Shown: one piece after another, positions 6,888 through 15,818 of the stretch
Layout of the letters: each line of letters begins with the position of its first letter
Numbering within the stretch: the first letter of the stretch is position 1
NCBI GenBank assembly: GCA_937928385.1
Contig: CALEZD010000028.1
Coordinates: 1-27,092 of the forward strand
Reading direction: 5' to 3'
From: an uncultured Bacteroidota bacterium
GTDB taxonomy: Bacteria; Bacteroidota; Bacteroidia; Chitinophagales; Chitinophagaceae
Length of the DNA stretch: 27,092 nucleotides
The notes under the pieces: generated by a model
Databases searched by the model: none
What the model was told of the DNA's origin: nothing
What the model saw: only the letters and a program-made list of their open reading frames with translations
Position numbers and translations under genes: made by a program

Positions 6888-8258
6888 ATGCTCTACGCCA
6901 TAGTAGATATAGAAACAACAGGCAGCTACGCCGCCGGAAACGGTATCACCGAGATAGCCATCGTAATACACGACGGGCAGAAGGTGTTGCATGTGTACGA
7001 ATCGCTGGTGAACCCAAAGCAGGGCATTCCCTATTTTATACAAAGGCTCACAGGCATCAACGACAATATGGTGGCGCACGCCCCGGCTTTCACCGAGATA
7101 GCCGCACAGGTACACGAGCTGCTGCAGGACAAAGTATTTGTAGCGCATAATGTCAATTTCGATTACAGTTTCCTGAAACACCACCTGGCCAACGAGGGCT
7201 ATGAACTGAACACGAAGAAACTGTGCACCGTAAGGCTGGCAAGGAAGATAATACCGGGCTATACCAGCTACAGCCTGGGCAAGCTATGCCACCAGGTAGG
7301 TATAGAGCTGACCAACCACCACCGCGCCGGCGGTGATGCACTTGCTACTGCCGAGCTCTTCAGGATGCTGCTGGAAAACGATAGTGCCAATGTGATAGCA
7401 GGGATGCTGAAAGGCCGCAACCGCGAGCAGTACATTCCGCCCAACGTACCTGTAGAGCAGGTAGATAACCTGCCGCCCATGCCGGGGGTCTATTACTTTC
7501 ATGATGCGCGGGGCAAGATCATTTATGTAGGCAAGGCGGTGAACCTGTCCAAACGGGTGAAGAGCCATTTCAGCAACAACAAAGCCAACAGGCAGAAGCA
7601 GGAATTTATGCGGGAGATACACCGCATATCTTATACCGAATGCGCTACCGACCTGATGGCACACATACTGGAAAGCGCTGAGATACGTCGCCTGTGGCCG
7701 TCGCACAACCGCAGCCAGCGGGGCTACCTGCCGCGCTACGGACTGTTTGTGTACGAAGACGGCAACGGCTACAAACGCCTGGGTATTGAGAAAAACAAAC
7801 TCTATTACAAGCCCGTACATACCTTCAACACCATTATAGAAGGGCATAACCGCCTGCGCGAGCTGATACAGGAATACAACCTGTGCGCCCGCCTGTGCAA
7901 CCTGGCCAAAACTGATGATTGTGCGGACAGCATATATGCAGAGCATTGCCACGGTGCATGTACCGGTGCTGAGGAGGTAGGCATGTACAATAACAAAGTA
8001 GATAAAGCGGTTCAAACCCTGCAACAGCAACTACCCACTTTTGCATTGGTAGACAGGGGTATTAATGATGAAGAACAAAGCTGTATACTGGTAAAGCAGG
8101 GCAGCTTCTTTGGCATGGGCTATATAGCGCACGACGCCAATATGGACGACCTGGAGCGGCTGGAAAATGTATTGCAACCCTACCAGGACAATGACTACAT
8201 CCGCAACCTGGTGTTCAAACACGCAGCAGAATATCCTGAGAAGTGTTTTACTTTTTAG
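6888..8258 (+). CDS. DEDDh exonuclease fused to a GIY-YIG nuclease domain
   Basis: 456 residues with two nuclease domains. Residues 1-165 form a DnaQ-type 3'-5' exonuclease: D7 and E9 in IVDIETTG, D92 in HNVNFD, H145 and D150 in HHRAGGDA. Residues about 195-280 form a GIY-YIG domain of UvrC/Cho type: PGVYYF, IYVGKAVNLSKRVKSHF, and the acidic motif ILESAEIRRL. The C-terminal 170 residues (about 285-456) carry several cysteines (CARLCNLAKTDDC, HCHGAC) and are less clear. Such fusions are annotated as DNA polymerase III epsilon-like or Cho-like proteins and are thought to work in DNA repair, incising near lesions and trimming. It is a separate gene from the true replicative dnaQ. Confidence 0.9.
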   Translation: MLYAIVDIETTGSYAAGNGITEIAIVIHDGQKVLHVYESLVNPKQGIPYFIQRLTGINDNMVAHAPAFTEIAAQVHELLQDKVFVAHNVNFDYSFLKHHLANEGYELNTKKLCTVRLARKIIPGYTSYSLGKLCHQVGIELTNHHRAGGDALATAELFRMLLENDSANVIAGMLKGRNREQYIPPNVPVEQVDNLPPMPGVYYFHDARGKIIYVGKAVNLSKRVKSHFSNNKANRQKQEFMREIHRISYTECATDLMAHILESAEIRRLWPSHNRSQRGYLPRYGLFVYEDGNGYKRLGIEKNKLYYKPVHTFNTIIEGHNRLRELIQEYNLCARLCNLAKTDDCADSIYAEHCHGACTGAEEVGMYNNKVDKAVQTLQQQLPTFALVDRGINDEEQSCILVKQGSFFGMGYIAHDANMDDLERLENVLQPYQDNDYIRNLVFKHAAEYPEKCFTF

Positions 8259-8290
8259 TTATCGCATTGACCCATCATCGCATAAAAAAA

Positions 8291-10324
8291 CTATTGCGCC
8301 AGCCAATACTTGCGCAGCAACCATTCCGCTACAGCAAATAAAAGTACCAGGAAGAAAAACCATTTTCGGTCTATAAGTGGTACAGTTTCGATATTCGTTT
8401 CTATTATGGGCTTGATGTTGTCGTTGGCAGTAATGCTGTCGTATACACTCGCCATGGCCGATGCGGGGAAGAATACCCCGTTGTTATTTTCCGCCAGGCT
8501 GTACAGCAGGTTGTAATCAGCACCTGTTTCCATCAGTTCCAGCGGAATAGTTTCTACCACAAAACTACCGGTGGCAGTTAATGTTTTGCCATTGTATTGT
8601 GCAGAGGCCGTGTAGCTGTAAGTGCCTCCCGCCCGTATGCCTATATTCAGTTGGTAAGCATTTCCGGAGCGTTCGAATGAATATGGTGTTTCATTACCGC
8701 TGCTGTCTTTCACGGCTAATTTTATATCCGGTGTATTCACGGCTTCGTTATTAGCATTGCGCAGGTAGGCGTTCAGGCTGATGCTTTCCTGGTCGCTCCA
8801 TACATACTTGGGCATGGTTACACGGAAGGGCCTATCATCCGCTGCGGCAGACAGGAAAGAAATGGTTTGCCTGATACATTCATCTATTACATTGCTGTTG
8901 CCAAAGTTTTTATGCTCGTACATGCGCCAGCGCCAGAGTCCCTCGCCAGTTACAATGGCCGAAGGTTTTTTGCCCTGCTGCAAAGCCCATAGTGGCAGGT
9001 TATTATCACCCCTGTCAATAAACAAAGCCTGTGCGCCGGGCATCAGTTGTATTTTGCCAGCCGGCACATTCAACGGCGGCATGCGGTCCATTACCTCGCG
9101 TATATTCTGCGGCAGGGTAAAACTGTTGAAAGAAGCATTATAAGCCGGGTACAGGTTCCTGCCCTGCATGCTGTTGATATTCGCAGCCACTGGCTTCTTC
9201 ATGCCGCCCAGTGCGCCATTATCCACTTTGTTGCCCAGTATATACCATGTGGGTTTGTCAGAGCGTATGATGGTGGGATTGCTGCGGTAGCCCTGCCCCG
9301 GTAGTTGGTGCAGTACCAGTATATCATAATCATCCAGCAGCGATGGGAAATCGTTATTGGTACGTACGGTTATTTTATAATTGTCCAATCCTGCCAGTGC
9401 TTCGCGTATGGCCTTTATGTCCGGGTCGGGTGCTGCGGCAGCAATGAGGATGTGTTTCTGCTCGTCCACCACTTCTACAAATACATCGCGGCGGTTGTTG
9501 GCAGTATTGGTTTCACCATCGGCTGCCGGTGCGGTAATGACATAGTGGTGTATGCCCGACGTATTGGCCCTGAGAGTGAAAGATAAAGAACGGTCGTATT
9601 TATCGCCACCCACATTTACAACTGCCGTCGCTACCGTATTGCCGTTTTCGGTAACGCGCATTGTATTGTTATATCCCCTGCATTTATCGGCTACTATGTC
9701 CGCGCGTATCTCAAAGCTATTGTTGAGCGATACGGTCTTGTTGGCATATACCTGTGCTATGCGCAGGTCTTTTTGCAGGTTGGTATCGCCTATGCCTACC
9801 GTATACAGCGCCCCTTTCAGCGACAGCGATTGATACACAGGGTTCACACCACGGTTGTACCTGCCATCCGTAGCCAGTATCACGGCACCCAGGTTTTGCG
9901 TACCGTAATATTCCTGAGCTCGGTTGAGTGCAGAAGATAAATCGGTAGCATCGCCGCTGTAGTCAAACAAACTATCCTGTGCTGCGCTACCATCCAGGTT
10001 CCAGGTCACTACATTGTACTTGCCTGACAGTTTATTAACCAGTTCGGAGGCGCGGTTTTTATATTCGCTGCTGTCTTTACCGAGCGCATCTTTTATAGAG
10101 CGTGAGTTGTCCTGCACGAACAAGATGACCGGCTTGCGTGTTTCATGTTTGGTAATGGTGAATACCGGCGCCAGCAGCAGTAATATAGTGAGCAGCACCA
10201 CAATGCCCCTGAGCGTAGCTGTGAGCCATGGGTATGGCACTGCACGCCGTACATCGGCGCGATACGAGATATATCCCGCACCCGCCGCCACCAATATGGA
10301 CAATAACAACCAGAGCCAAAGCAT
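8291..10324 (-). CDS. VWA-like domain membrane protein
   Basis: 677 residues from the ATG at 10324. Two N-terminal membrane helices (about residues 2-18 and 36-55) are followed by KPVILFVQDNSRSI, a VWA-like strand with a D-N-S-R-S metal-site motif, and VILATDGRYNRG, the usual second VWA motif. The middle region includes DILVLHQLPGQGYRS, as in glutamine-amidotransferase-like domains attached to such proteins. The rest has beta-rich, Ig-like segments. A last membrane helix (WFFFLVLLFAVAEWLL) ends in RKYWLAQ. This layout resembles Bacteroidota BatA-neighbourhood or amidotransferase-like VWA proteins; the function is unknown. An upstream start at 10378 is possible, but a TAGTTTG box at 10332-10338 favours 10324. 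It converges on the exonuclease gene. Confidence 0.75.
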   Translation of the reverse strand: MLWLWLLLSILVAAGAGYISYRADVRRAVPYPWLTATLRGIVVLLTILLLLAPVFTITKHETRKPVILFVQDNSRSIKDALGKDSSEYKNRASELVNKLSGKYNVVTWNLDGSAAQDSLFDYSGDATDLSSALNRAQEYYGTQNLGAVILATDGRYNRGVNPVYQSLSLKGALYTVGIGDTNLQKDLRIAQVYANKTVSLNNSFEIRADIVADKCRGYNNTMRVTENGNTVATAVVNVGGDKYDRSLSFTLRANTSGIHHYVITAPAADGETNTANNRRDVFVEVVDEQKHILIAAAAPDPDIKAIREALAGLDNYKITVRTNNDFPSLLDDYDILVLHQLPGQGYRSNPTIIRSDKPTWYILGNKVDNGALGGMKKPVAANINSMQGRNLYPAYNASFNSFTLPQNIREVMDRMPPLNVPAGKIQLMPGAQALFIDRGDNNLPLWALQQGKKPSAIVTGEGLWRWRMYEHKNFGNSNVIDECIRQTISFLSAAADDRPFRVTMPKYVWSDQESISLNAYLRNANNEAVNTPDIKLAVKDSSGNETPYSFERSGNAYQLNIGIRAGGTYSYTASAQYNGKTLTATGSFVVETIPLELMETGADYNLLYSLAENNNGVFFPASAMASVYDSITANDNIKPIIETNIETVPLIDRKWFFFLVLLFAVAEWLLRKYWLAQ

Positions 10325-10331
10325 AAGTATG

Positions 10332-10338
10332 CAAACTA
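10332..10338 (-). promoter_or_regulatory. Possible -7 box of the VWA-like gene
   Basis: The minus strand reads TAGTTTG, one base short of TAnnTTTG, 7 nt before the ATG at 10324. The distance is the same as for the exonuclease gene. Confidence 0.35.
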
Positions 10339-10461
10339 AGGAAAAAATGTAACCTGTTGATAAGTATATAATTAACAACGATGAATAGTTACCAATTATT
10401 TAACGAATAGGCACAGGCCGTAGAAATTGGTTTATCTTACAGGGCCAAAGGTTTTCTGCAT

Positions 10462-11616
10462 ATGAGGATGTATGAAGTAAACACCGCACAGGACAGGCGC
10501 GATTTCCTGCAACTGGCGGCAGACATATACAAGAACGACCCCAACTGGATACGTCCGCTGGATAAGGATATAGAAGAGGTATTTGACCCCGCGAAAAATA
10601 AGTTTTTCAAAAAAGGGGAATGTACCCGCTGGCTGCTCAAAGATGATTCAGGATTAGTCATAGGGCGTATAGCGGCTTTTGTCAACAAGGGGTATAAGCA
10701 GGAGCAGCCCACGGGCGGTATCGGTTTTTTTGAATGCATCAACCACCAGGATGCGGCCAATTTTATGTTCGACTATTGTAAGCTGTGGTTGCAGGACCGT
10801 GGTATGGACGCTATGGATGGCCCCATCAACTTCGGCGAGCGGGACACCTGGTGGGGCTTGCAGGTAGAGGGGTTTCAGCCGCCTATGTACCGCATGAACT
10901 ACAATCCGCCCTATTATCAGCAGTTATTCGAGCGGTACGGTTTCGGGGTGTACTTCGAGCAGTTATGTTTTTCCATGCCCGTAAAAAGCAGGCTACAGGA
11001 AAAGTTTTATCATGTGCATGACGAACTGGCGAAAGACCCCAACTACAAAGCCATACCATACGATAAAAAACATCCTGAAAAATTCGCCAGAGACTTTACC
11101 TATATATACAACCTGGCATGGGCCTCACACCCCGGCGATAAAAAGATGGAAGAACGCGCCATGCTGAAGATGCTGCAAAGCATCCGGCAGGTGATAGATG
11201 AGCGCATCATCTGGTTTACCTATTACCAAGATGAACCCATCGCCTTCTGGCTGAACCTGCCCGACCTCAACCAGTATTTCAAACACTTCAACGGCAAATT
11301 CGGACTGATAGAAAAGCTGCGCCTGCTATGGATGAAAACCTTCGGGAAAATTGACCGCTTTACCGGTTTAGTATTTGGCGTAATACCCGCCTACCAGGGC
11401 AAGGGGGTAGATGGCTATATGATAATAGAAGCCGCCAGGGTGATACAAGGCAAACATCTGTACAACGAATACGAAATGCAATGGATAGGCGATTTCAATC
11501 CTAAGATGGTGAATATAGCGCAGAGCCTGGGCACTACCATTAGCCGCAAGCTGCACACCTACCGCTATTTGTTTGATAGGAATAAGGAGTTTAAAAGGCA
11601 CCCTGTTTTAAAGTAA
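10462..11616 (+). CDS. GNAT-like N-acyltransferase family protein
   Basis: 384 residues, soluble. The N-terminal half has the Bacteroidota pattern IYKNDPNWIRPLDKDIEEVF, TRWLLKDDSGLVIGRIAAFVN and GPINFGERDTWWGLQVEGF, which belongs to a conserved family annotated as GNAT or hypothetical. The segment LVFGVIPAYQGKGVDGYMI fits the acetyl-CoA pyrophosphate loop (Q/R-x-x-G-x-G/A) of GNAT proteins, and NEYEMQWIGDFNPKMVNIAQSLG fits the following strand and helix. The substrate is unknown. A second ATG two codons downstream (10468) is an alternative start. The gene is followed by a small membrane protein gene after 41 nt. Confidence 0.75.
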   Translation: MRMYEVNTAQDRRDFLQLAADIYKNDPNWIRPLDKDIEEVFDPAKNKFFKKGECTRWLLKDDSGLVIGRIAAFVNKGYKQEQPTGGIGFFECINHQDAANFMFDYCKLWLQDRGMDAMDGPINFGERDTWWGLQVEGFQPPMYRMNYNPPYYQQLFERYGFGVYFEQLCFSMPVKSRLQEKFYHVHDELAKDPNYKAIPYDKKHPEKFARDFTYIYNLAWASHPGDKKMEERAMLKMLQSIRQVIDERIIWFTYYQDEPIAFWLNLPDLNQYFKHFNGKFGLIEKLRLLWMKTFGKIDRFTGLVFGVIPAYQGKGVDGYMIIEAARVIQGKHLYNEYEMQWIGDFNPKMVNIAQSLGTTISRKLHTYRYLFDRNKEFKRHPVLK

Positions 11617-11657
11617 AAAGTCAAAATTCAAAAACCAAAAAATTATATCTTGGAGGT

Positions 11658-11855
11658 ATGAAACTCACCTTTAAAAACATCTGGATAACCGTCAACATAC
11701 TGCTGGCGGTGTGTATGGTGTACCTGGCTTTTACTAAAGGCTTTGTTGGTGTTACAAATTTGATTGTAGCCATAACACATCTTTCTGTCCTGTTGTATTA
11801 TTTCTACAGTAAGGGTACTTTCAGGAAGGGAGCATTTAGGAATGAGAAGTATTAG
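11658..11855 (+). CDS. Small two-helix membrane protein, hypothetical
   Basis: 65 residues with two hydrophobic helices (about residues 7-24 and 30-49) and a basic C-terminus (SKGTFRKGAFRNEKY), so both ends are probably cytoplasmic. GGAGGT lies directly against the ATG, too close for a usual Shine-Dalgarno, although TATCTTGG overlaps it and could be a promoter box. The 41-nt gap before it contains AAAGTCAAAATTCAAAA, a simple repeat type echoed in inverted form near 17371-17390. No family is recognised. Confidence 0.6.
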   Translation: MKLTFKNIWITVNILLAVCMVYLAFTKGFVGVTNLIVAITHLSVLLYYFYSKGTFRKGAFRNEKY

Positions 11856-11918
11856 TGGCTAATTACTAGCCCTAACTACTAATTTCCCTATCTTTAACAC
11901 AACCAATACGCACCTGCT

Positions 11919-12497
11919 ATGCACGACATACTGAGAGGTTTCATCAAACAGTTTGGCATGCTTACTGATGATGAGATTGATATCATTGTTGACAACGCCA
12001 ATATCCAATCCTACAAGAAAGGCACTGTGCTGCTGCGCGAAGGACAGGTAGCCCGCGAATGTTACTTCGTGCTGAAAGGACTGGTACGCGAGTATTACAT
12101 CAAAGACGGAGAAGAAAAATCCACCAACTTTTATACGGAAATGGAGCCCGTCAATTCCTTTACCAGCCATACCGAAAGTAAGCCCTCCAAGCACTTCCTG
12201 GTGTGTGCGGAGGACTGCGTGCTGACCGTAGGCACCGACTCGCTGGAGCAGGAGATGTGCCGCCGCATACCCAGGCTCGAAAGTATCATCAGGCAGGAGG
12301 TAGAAAACAACACCGGCAAAATGCAGGACTATATAGCCGAATTCATCACCTCATCGCCCGAGGAGCGTTACATGAAACTGATGGAAGAACGCCCCGGCCT
12401 GCTCAACCGTGTACCCCAGCACCAGATAGCCAGTTATCTGGGTGTAACCCCTGAGTCGCTTAGCAGGATAAGAAAGAGGCTTTTGACCACTAAGTAA
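11919..12497 (+). CDS. Crp/Fnr-family transcription regulator
   Basis: 192 residues. A cyclic-nucleotide-binding-type domain spans about residues 25-115 (YKKGTVLLREGQVARECYFVLKG, VREYYIKDGEEKSTNF). The C-terminal helix-turn-helix is LNRVPQHQIASYLGVTPESLSRIRKR. It is related in layout to the regulator at 3586 but has GC content and codon use typical of the core genome. A TATCTTTA box at 11889-11896 may be its promoter. Its stop codon overlaps the 3' end of the convergent oxidoreductase gene by 8 bp. The target genes are unknown. Confidence 0.88.
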   Translation: MHDILRGFIKQFGMLTDDEIDIIVDNANIQSYKKGTVLLREGQVARECYFVLKGLVREYYIKDGEEKSTNFYTEMEPVNSFTSHTESKPSKHFLVCAEDCVLTVGTDSLEQEMCRRIPRLESIIRQEVENNTGKMQDYIAEFITSSPEERYMKLMEERPGLLNRVPQHQIASYLGVTPESLSRIRKRLLTTK

Positions 12498-13506
12498 ACA
12501 GCCCTTCCAAATATTTGCCCTGTGTTACGCTCAACACAATATTGCCGCGCTTACGTCCCGTGTCTATATAGCTGTGCGCCTCTGTTATTTCATCCATTAC
12601 ATACCGGCGTTCTATTACAGGGTTGTACTCATCGTTCGCCATCATTTCTTCCAACTCCTGCAACATGTTTTTTATTACAGGTGCCGGTTTCAGCCCTGTA
12701 GCGTCAAACTTTACTTTCTTGCCTCCACGCAGGCGATTCATCATCATTTGCCCCAACAATTTCATGCTAAGTACGGGGCACATATATATACCCGTTGGTG
12801 TCAGCACCTGCTTGCTTGCTGCAAAAGAACTTTTGCCCACCGTATCGTACACCACATCGTATAGCTTGCCTGCTTGTGTAAAGTCGGTAGTTGTATAATC
12901 TATCACATAGTCAGCACCCAGTGATTTTACCAGCTCTGCATTCGCAGCGCTGCACACCGCTGTTACTTCTGCGCCCTTATGTTTGGCTATCTGTATGGCT
13001 GCTACACCCAGGCTGCCCGATGCGCCATTGATCAACACCTTCTGTCCGGGTTTCAATCCTGCCAGGTTCTTCAAAAAATTCAGCGAAGTAACGGGCCCGT
13101 CGCACATCACCGCTGCCGCCTCAAACGACAGGTGTGCCGGCAAACTGCGTACTATGCCATTGGCAGGTACACATACATATTCCGCATTCGTGCCGAAACT
13201 CACAGTTGTTTCGCCATATACGGCATCGCCAATCTCAAAGCTCTGCACTGCCTTACCTGTAGCGGCTACTGTGCCAGCAAAGCCTGTACCTGTTATCGGG
13301 TGCTTTGGTTTGCTGAGGCCCAGGAACAGGCGCACGTAGCGCGGGTTACCTGTGCGCATCATGCTATCCGCCGTGGTAATGCTGGATGCATGCACCCTTA
13401 TCAATAGTTCATCTTCTTTAGGTATGGGAATGGCTGCATCCTGCACCTGTAACACCTCGGGTTGACCATAAGCTGTACATACTACAGCTTTCATAACATT
13501 GCTCAT
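12490..13506 (-). CDS. Zinc-independent MDR-family NAD(P)-dependent oxidoreductase
   Basis: 338 residues. Medium-chain dehydrogenase/reductase of quinone oxidoreductase type: N-terminal MKAVVCTAYGQPEVLQVQD, a GroES-like catalytic domain with GTGFAGTVAATGKAV, then a Rossmann fold with KVLINGASGSLGVAAIQIAKHKGAEVTAVCS. The G-A-S-G-S-L-G loop binds NADPH. The usual zinc-ligand cysteines are absent, pointing to a zinc-independent reductase of enones or quinones. The frame is open to 13563, but the promoter box at 13543-13550 lies inside that extension, so 13506 is preferred (13494, MKAVV, is also possible). Confidence 0.85.
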   Translation of the reverse strand: MSNVMKAVVCTAYGQPEVLQVQDAAIPIPKEDELLIRVHASSITTADSMMRTGNPRYVRLFLGLSKPKHPITGTGFAGTVAATGKAVQSFEIGDAVYGETTVSFGTNAEYVCVPANGIVRSLPAHLSFEAAAVMCDGPVTSLNFLKNLAGLKPGQKVLINGASGSLGVAAIQIAKHKGAEVTAVCSAANAELVKSLGADYVIDYTTTDFTQAGKLYDVVYDTVGKSSFAASKQVLTPTGIYMCPVLSMKLLGQMMMNRLRGGKKVKFDATGLKPAPVIKNMLQELEEMMANDEYNPVIERRYVMDEITEAHSYIDTGRKRGNIVLSVTQGKYLEGLFT

Positions 13507-13542
13507 TGTATTTGTTTTTGGATATTGATTTGATTCCGGAGG

Positions 13543-13550
13543 CAAAAGTA
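13543..13550 (-). promoter_or_regulatory. -7 promoter box of the oxidoreductase gene
   Basis: The minus strand reads TACTTTTG, a full TAnnTTTG match, followed by CCTCCGG. Transcription would start near 13537, giving a leader of about 30 nt before the ATG at 13506. Confidence 0.5.
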
Positions 13551-13634
13551 TTTTCGTCATCATCGCTATCCATTGACTTTAGGTAAGAAATGAGCATTGG
13601 TGGTCCGCCATGACAGCGGCGTTTGTCTTTTGCA

Positions 13635-13835
13635 TTATTCTATGTTGTCGTAATTGATGCCTTTTTCTTTGAAATACATTTTTCCGAAGGTGGAGGGTTT
13701 GGGTGGTTTGTCTTCATTGTTTTGAGCGTACTCCTCGTCCAGGGCTTTTACTTCTTCGGGGGTGAGGATGTAGGTTGGCGGGGCGGCTGGAAATGTCACA
13801 AGTTGAAAAAGACTGCGCCGATGCGGGCAGGTCAC
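13635..13835 (-). CDS. Small hypothetical protein, doubtful
   Basis: An open frame of up to 66 residues starting at GTG (13835) with no ATG start. The C-terminal part (PPTYILTPEEVKALDEEYAQ, then KPPKPSTFGKMYFKEKGINY) looks protein-like, with balanced charged residues, while the first 15 residues do not. A second GTG, at L-V-T-F, is another possible start. It may be a small real gene or the 3' end of a decayed one. No family is recognised. Apart from this and the oxidoreductase promoter, the stretch 13507-13936 shows no gene. Confidence 0.3.
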   Translation of the reverse strand: MTCPHRRSLFQLVTFPAAPPTYILTPEEVKALDEEYAQNNEDKPPKPSTFGKMYFKEKGINYDNIE

Positions 13836-13936
13836 TTTATTAGCTGCAGGTTAATACTTTACCTTTTTTAATCTCTTTACAATTATACATTTGATAAAAT
13901 GTATTAACTTTAATACAATTTAAAAACCGAACTGTC

Positions 13937-15595
13937 ATGCGCAAACTCTATTCTATTCTGTTATGCCTTATTACCATACAGGCAAATGCACAAGCCCCAT
14001 TCGTATTTACAGACTTCGACCTCAATAAAGGTATCCAGAAGTTTTCACGGCCACAGAACTTTGCGAGCTTCAATGGTCAGTTTGTTTTCACGGCCTACCA
14101 GGACGGCTCCGGCTACGAACCCTGGGTAAGCGACGGCACACAGGCAGGCACGATGTTGTTAAAAGACGTATATCCCGGCACTACGTATTCTAACTGCTTT
14201 GGGTACACGGCATACAACGGCAAACTATATTTTTCTGCACGAAGCAAAGCATATAGTATTGAGCTCTGGGAAACCGATGGCACCCCTGCCGGAACTAAAC
14301 AGGTGATACAAATCAGTCAGTATTCGACCGCATTCGGACTGGAGTCTTTAATGGTATTCAATGGCAAAATGTATTTTGCAGCTAATGATAATATTCATGG
14401 ACAGGAGCTGTGGGTAAGCGACGGGACTGCCCTTGGAACGCATGTGTTAACCGACATTAATATAGGTAGTGGTCATTCATGGCCGAGGCAAATTGCTGAA
14501 TGTAATGGCAAACTTTATTTCAATGCTGATGACGGTATTAACGGCAGGGAGCTATGGGTAAGCGATGGAACTGCCAATGGTACTATTATGCTGAAAGATA
14601 TAGTACCAGGAAGTGGTTCTTCTACGCCTGAAGCATTCTTTGTTTCGGGAAACATAATATATTTCAGGGCTACAACACCTGCTACAGGTTATGAACTATG
14701 GAAAACTGATGGAACAGTAAGTGGCACACAAATGGTAGCAGATATTAGTGGCGACAGTTCTGATGGTATCAGGTTCTCACAAAGCGCAGGTTTGATGGGT
14801 AATTTCAATTCGCAGACCTATTTCCGAGGCTTCGATAGTATTAATGGTTATGAATTATGGGTGACGGACGGGACTCCGGCGGGTACACAATTAGTAAAGA
14901 ACATCAACCTTACCGGTCATAGCCTACCTAGTCAATTCACAGTATTCAATAATTTACTTTATTTCAGTGCATCAGATACTTTCTCAAATGGAGAGTTATG
15001 GGTAACGGATGGTACGGCAAACGGCACTGTAATGGTTGGTGACTTTTTCAAGGGACCGGTTTATGGTAGCTCCCCTTTTCTTTTAACAGTTTACAAAGGG
15101 TATTTGTATTTCAGGGGGCAAATAGACACCGGTGATATGCAACTACTAAGGTCAGACGGTACATATGCAGGCACTAAAGTGGTGAGGCCTGCCAATGCTA
15201 CCGTGCAAAAAAATTGTGCTGCATGGTTTACCACCCAGCTTTTTCTGAATCCTGCAGACGACGCAATATATTTTGCTGCTGAGTACACCTCTACCGGTTA
15301 TGAGCTATGGTCTTTAAGAGACACTACCACGTCAGTTAATATCCCTGGTTTGCATAACAATGCGGATTTTGTACTGTATCCTAATCCCAACAACGGTACA
15401 TTCACCCTTGCATGGGACAATACCCATTTTAAGAACGCAACTGTACAGGTGTACGATATGATGGGCCGGCTATGTTACAGCGCGCCGGTTACTGAAACGA
15501 ATACAGTCATCAGCATGGACAAAGCACCCGGCATCTACATAGTAAAGCTACAGATGGATGATGTTGTGCTGACAAAACATATTACTGTGCAGTAG
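13937..15595 (+). CDS. Secreted ELWxxDGT-repeat protein with T9SS sorting tail
   Basis: 552 residues. A signal peptide (MRKLYSILLCLITIQANAQA) precedes about eight repeats of roughly 46-55 residues with the core ELWVSDGTxxGTxxLxDI, such as ELWETDGTPAGT, ELWVSDGTALGT and ELWVTDGTANGT; the last copies (QLLRSDGTYAGT, ELWSLRD) are degenerate. These repeats are thought to form a beta-propeller-like surface structure. The C-terminus (about 477-552, LYPNPNNGTFTLAW, VYDMMGRLCYS, APGIYIVKL) is a type A T9SS sorting domain, so the protein should pass the outer membrane and be anchored or released. A decayed sorting-tail remnant follows the stop in the same frame. Confidence 0.92.
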   Translation: MRKLYSILLCLITIQANAQAPFVFTDFDLNKGIQKFSRPQNFASFNGQFVFTAYQDGSGYEPWVSDGTQAGTMLLKDVYPGTTYSNCFGYTAYNGKLYFSARSKAYSIELWETDGTPAGTKQVIQISQYSTAFGLESLMVFNGKMYFAANDNIHGQELWVSDGTALGTHVLTDINIGSGHSWPRQIAECNGKLYFNADDGINGRELWVSDGTANGTIMLKDIVPGSGSSTPEAFFVSGNIIYFRATTPATGYELWKTDGTVSGTQMVADISGDSSDGIRFSQSAGLMGNFNSQTYFRGFDSINGYELWVTDGTPAGTQLVKNINLTGHSLPSQFTVFNNLLYFSASDTFSNGELWVTDGTANGTVMVGDFFKGPVYGSSPFLLTVYKGYLYFRGQIDTGDMQLLRSDGTYAGTKVVRPANATVQKNCAAWFTTQLFLNPADDAIYFAAEYTSTGYELWSLRDTTTSVNIPGLHNNADFVLYPNPNNGTFTLAWDNTHFKNATVQVYDMMGRLCYSAPVTETNTVISMDKAPGIYIVKLQMDDVVLTKHITVQ

Positions 15596-15745
15596 AAACA
15601 GGATATTTTGTGTCTGAATGATGTAGTCGGGCAGGCCGTACTGAACATCCTGAACAACATAGCAGGTATTGCAAACAACCTACCTGCACATCCTCGCTAC
15701 AAGCAAGGACGAAGAGGGAAAATATCACGTGTGAGTAAAAAATAA
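15596..15745 (+). pseudogene. Decayed T9SS sorting-tail remnant
   Basis: Directly after the stop of the ELWxxDGT gene, and in the same frame, 49 sense codons run to a TAA at 15743. The translation LNDVVGQAVLNILNNIAG resembles the 'VYDVxGRxV' strand of T9SS tails and is followed by NNLPA. In another frame, 15683-15733 reads YLHILATSKDEEGKYHV, which resembles the closing 'GxYxLxxxxxxGxxxxK' strand. A frameshifted remnant of an older sorting domain is the simplest reading. Chance similarity is possible because the region is short. Confidence 0.4.
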
Positions 15746-15780
15746 TAAAAGATGCTTCTTTTGCGTCTGTTATTATAATT
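15742..15780 (+). terminator. Imperfect terminator hairpin
   Basis: ATAATAAAAGATGC (15742-15755) pairs with GCGTCTGTTATTAT (15763-15776) with one mismatch and one G-U pair, followed by AATTTT. It would end the transcript of the ELWxxDGT gene. Confidence 0.45.
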
Positions 15781-15818
15781 TTATAGTCGTTTCGATTTTT
15801 AACCTAAAACAAACTCTT

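Noticed and set aside
7284..8030. Minus-strand frame of 248 residues inside the exonuclease fusion
   Set aside because: Antisense to a well-supported two-domain protein; no recognisable domain in its own translation.
12979..13407. Plus-strand frame of 142 residues inside the oxidoreductase gene
   Set aside because: Antisense to a clear MDR-family gene; cysteine- and histidine-rich shadow translation.
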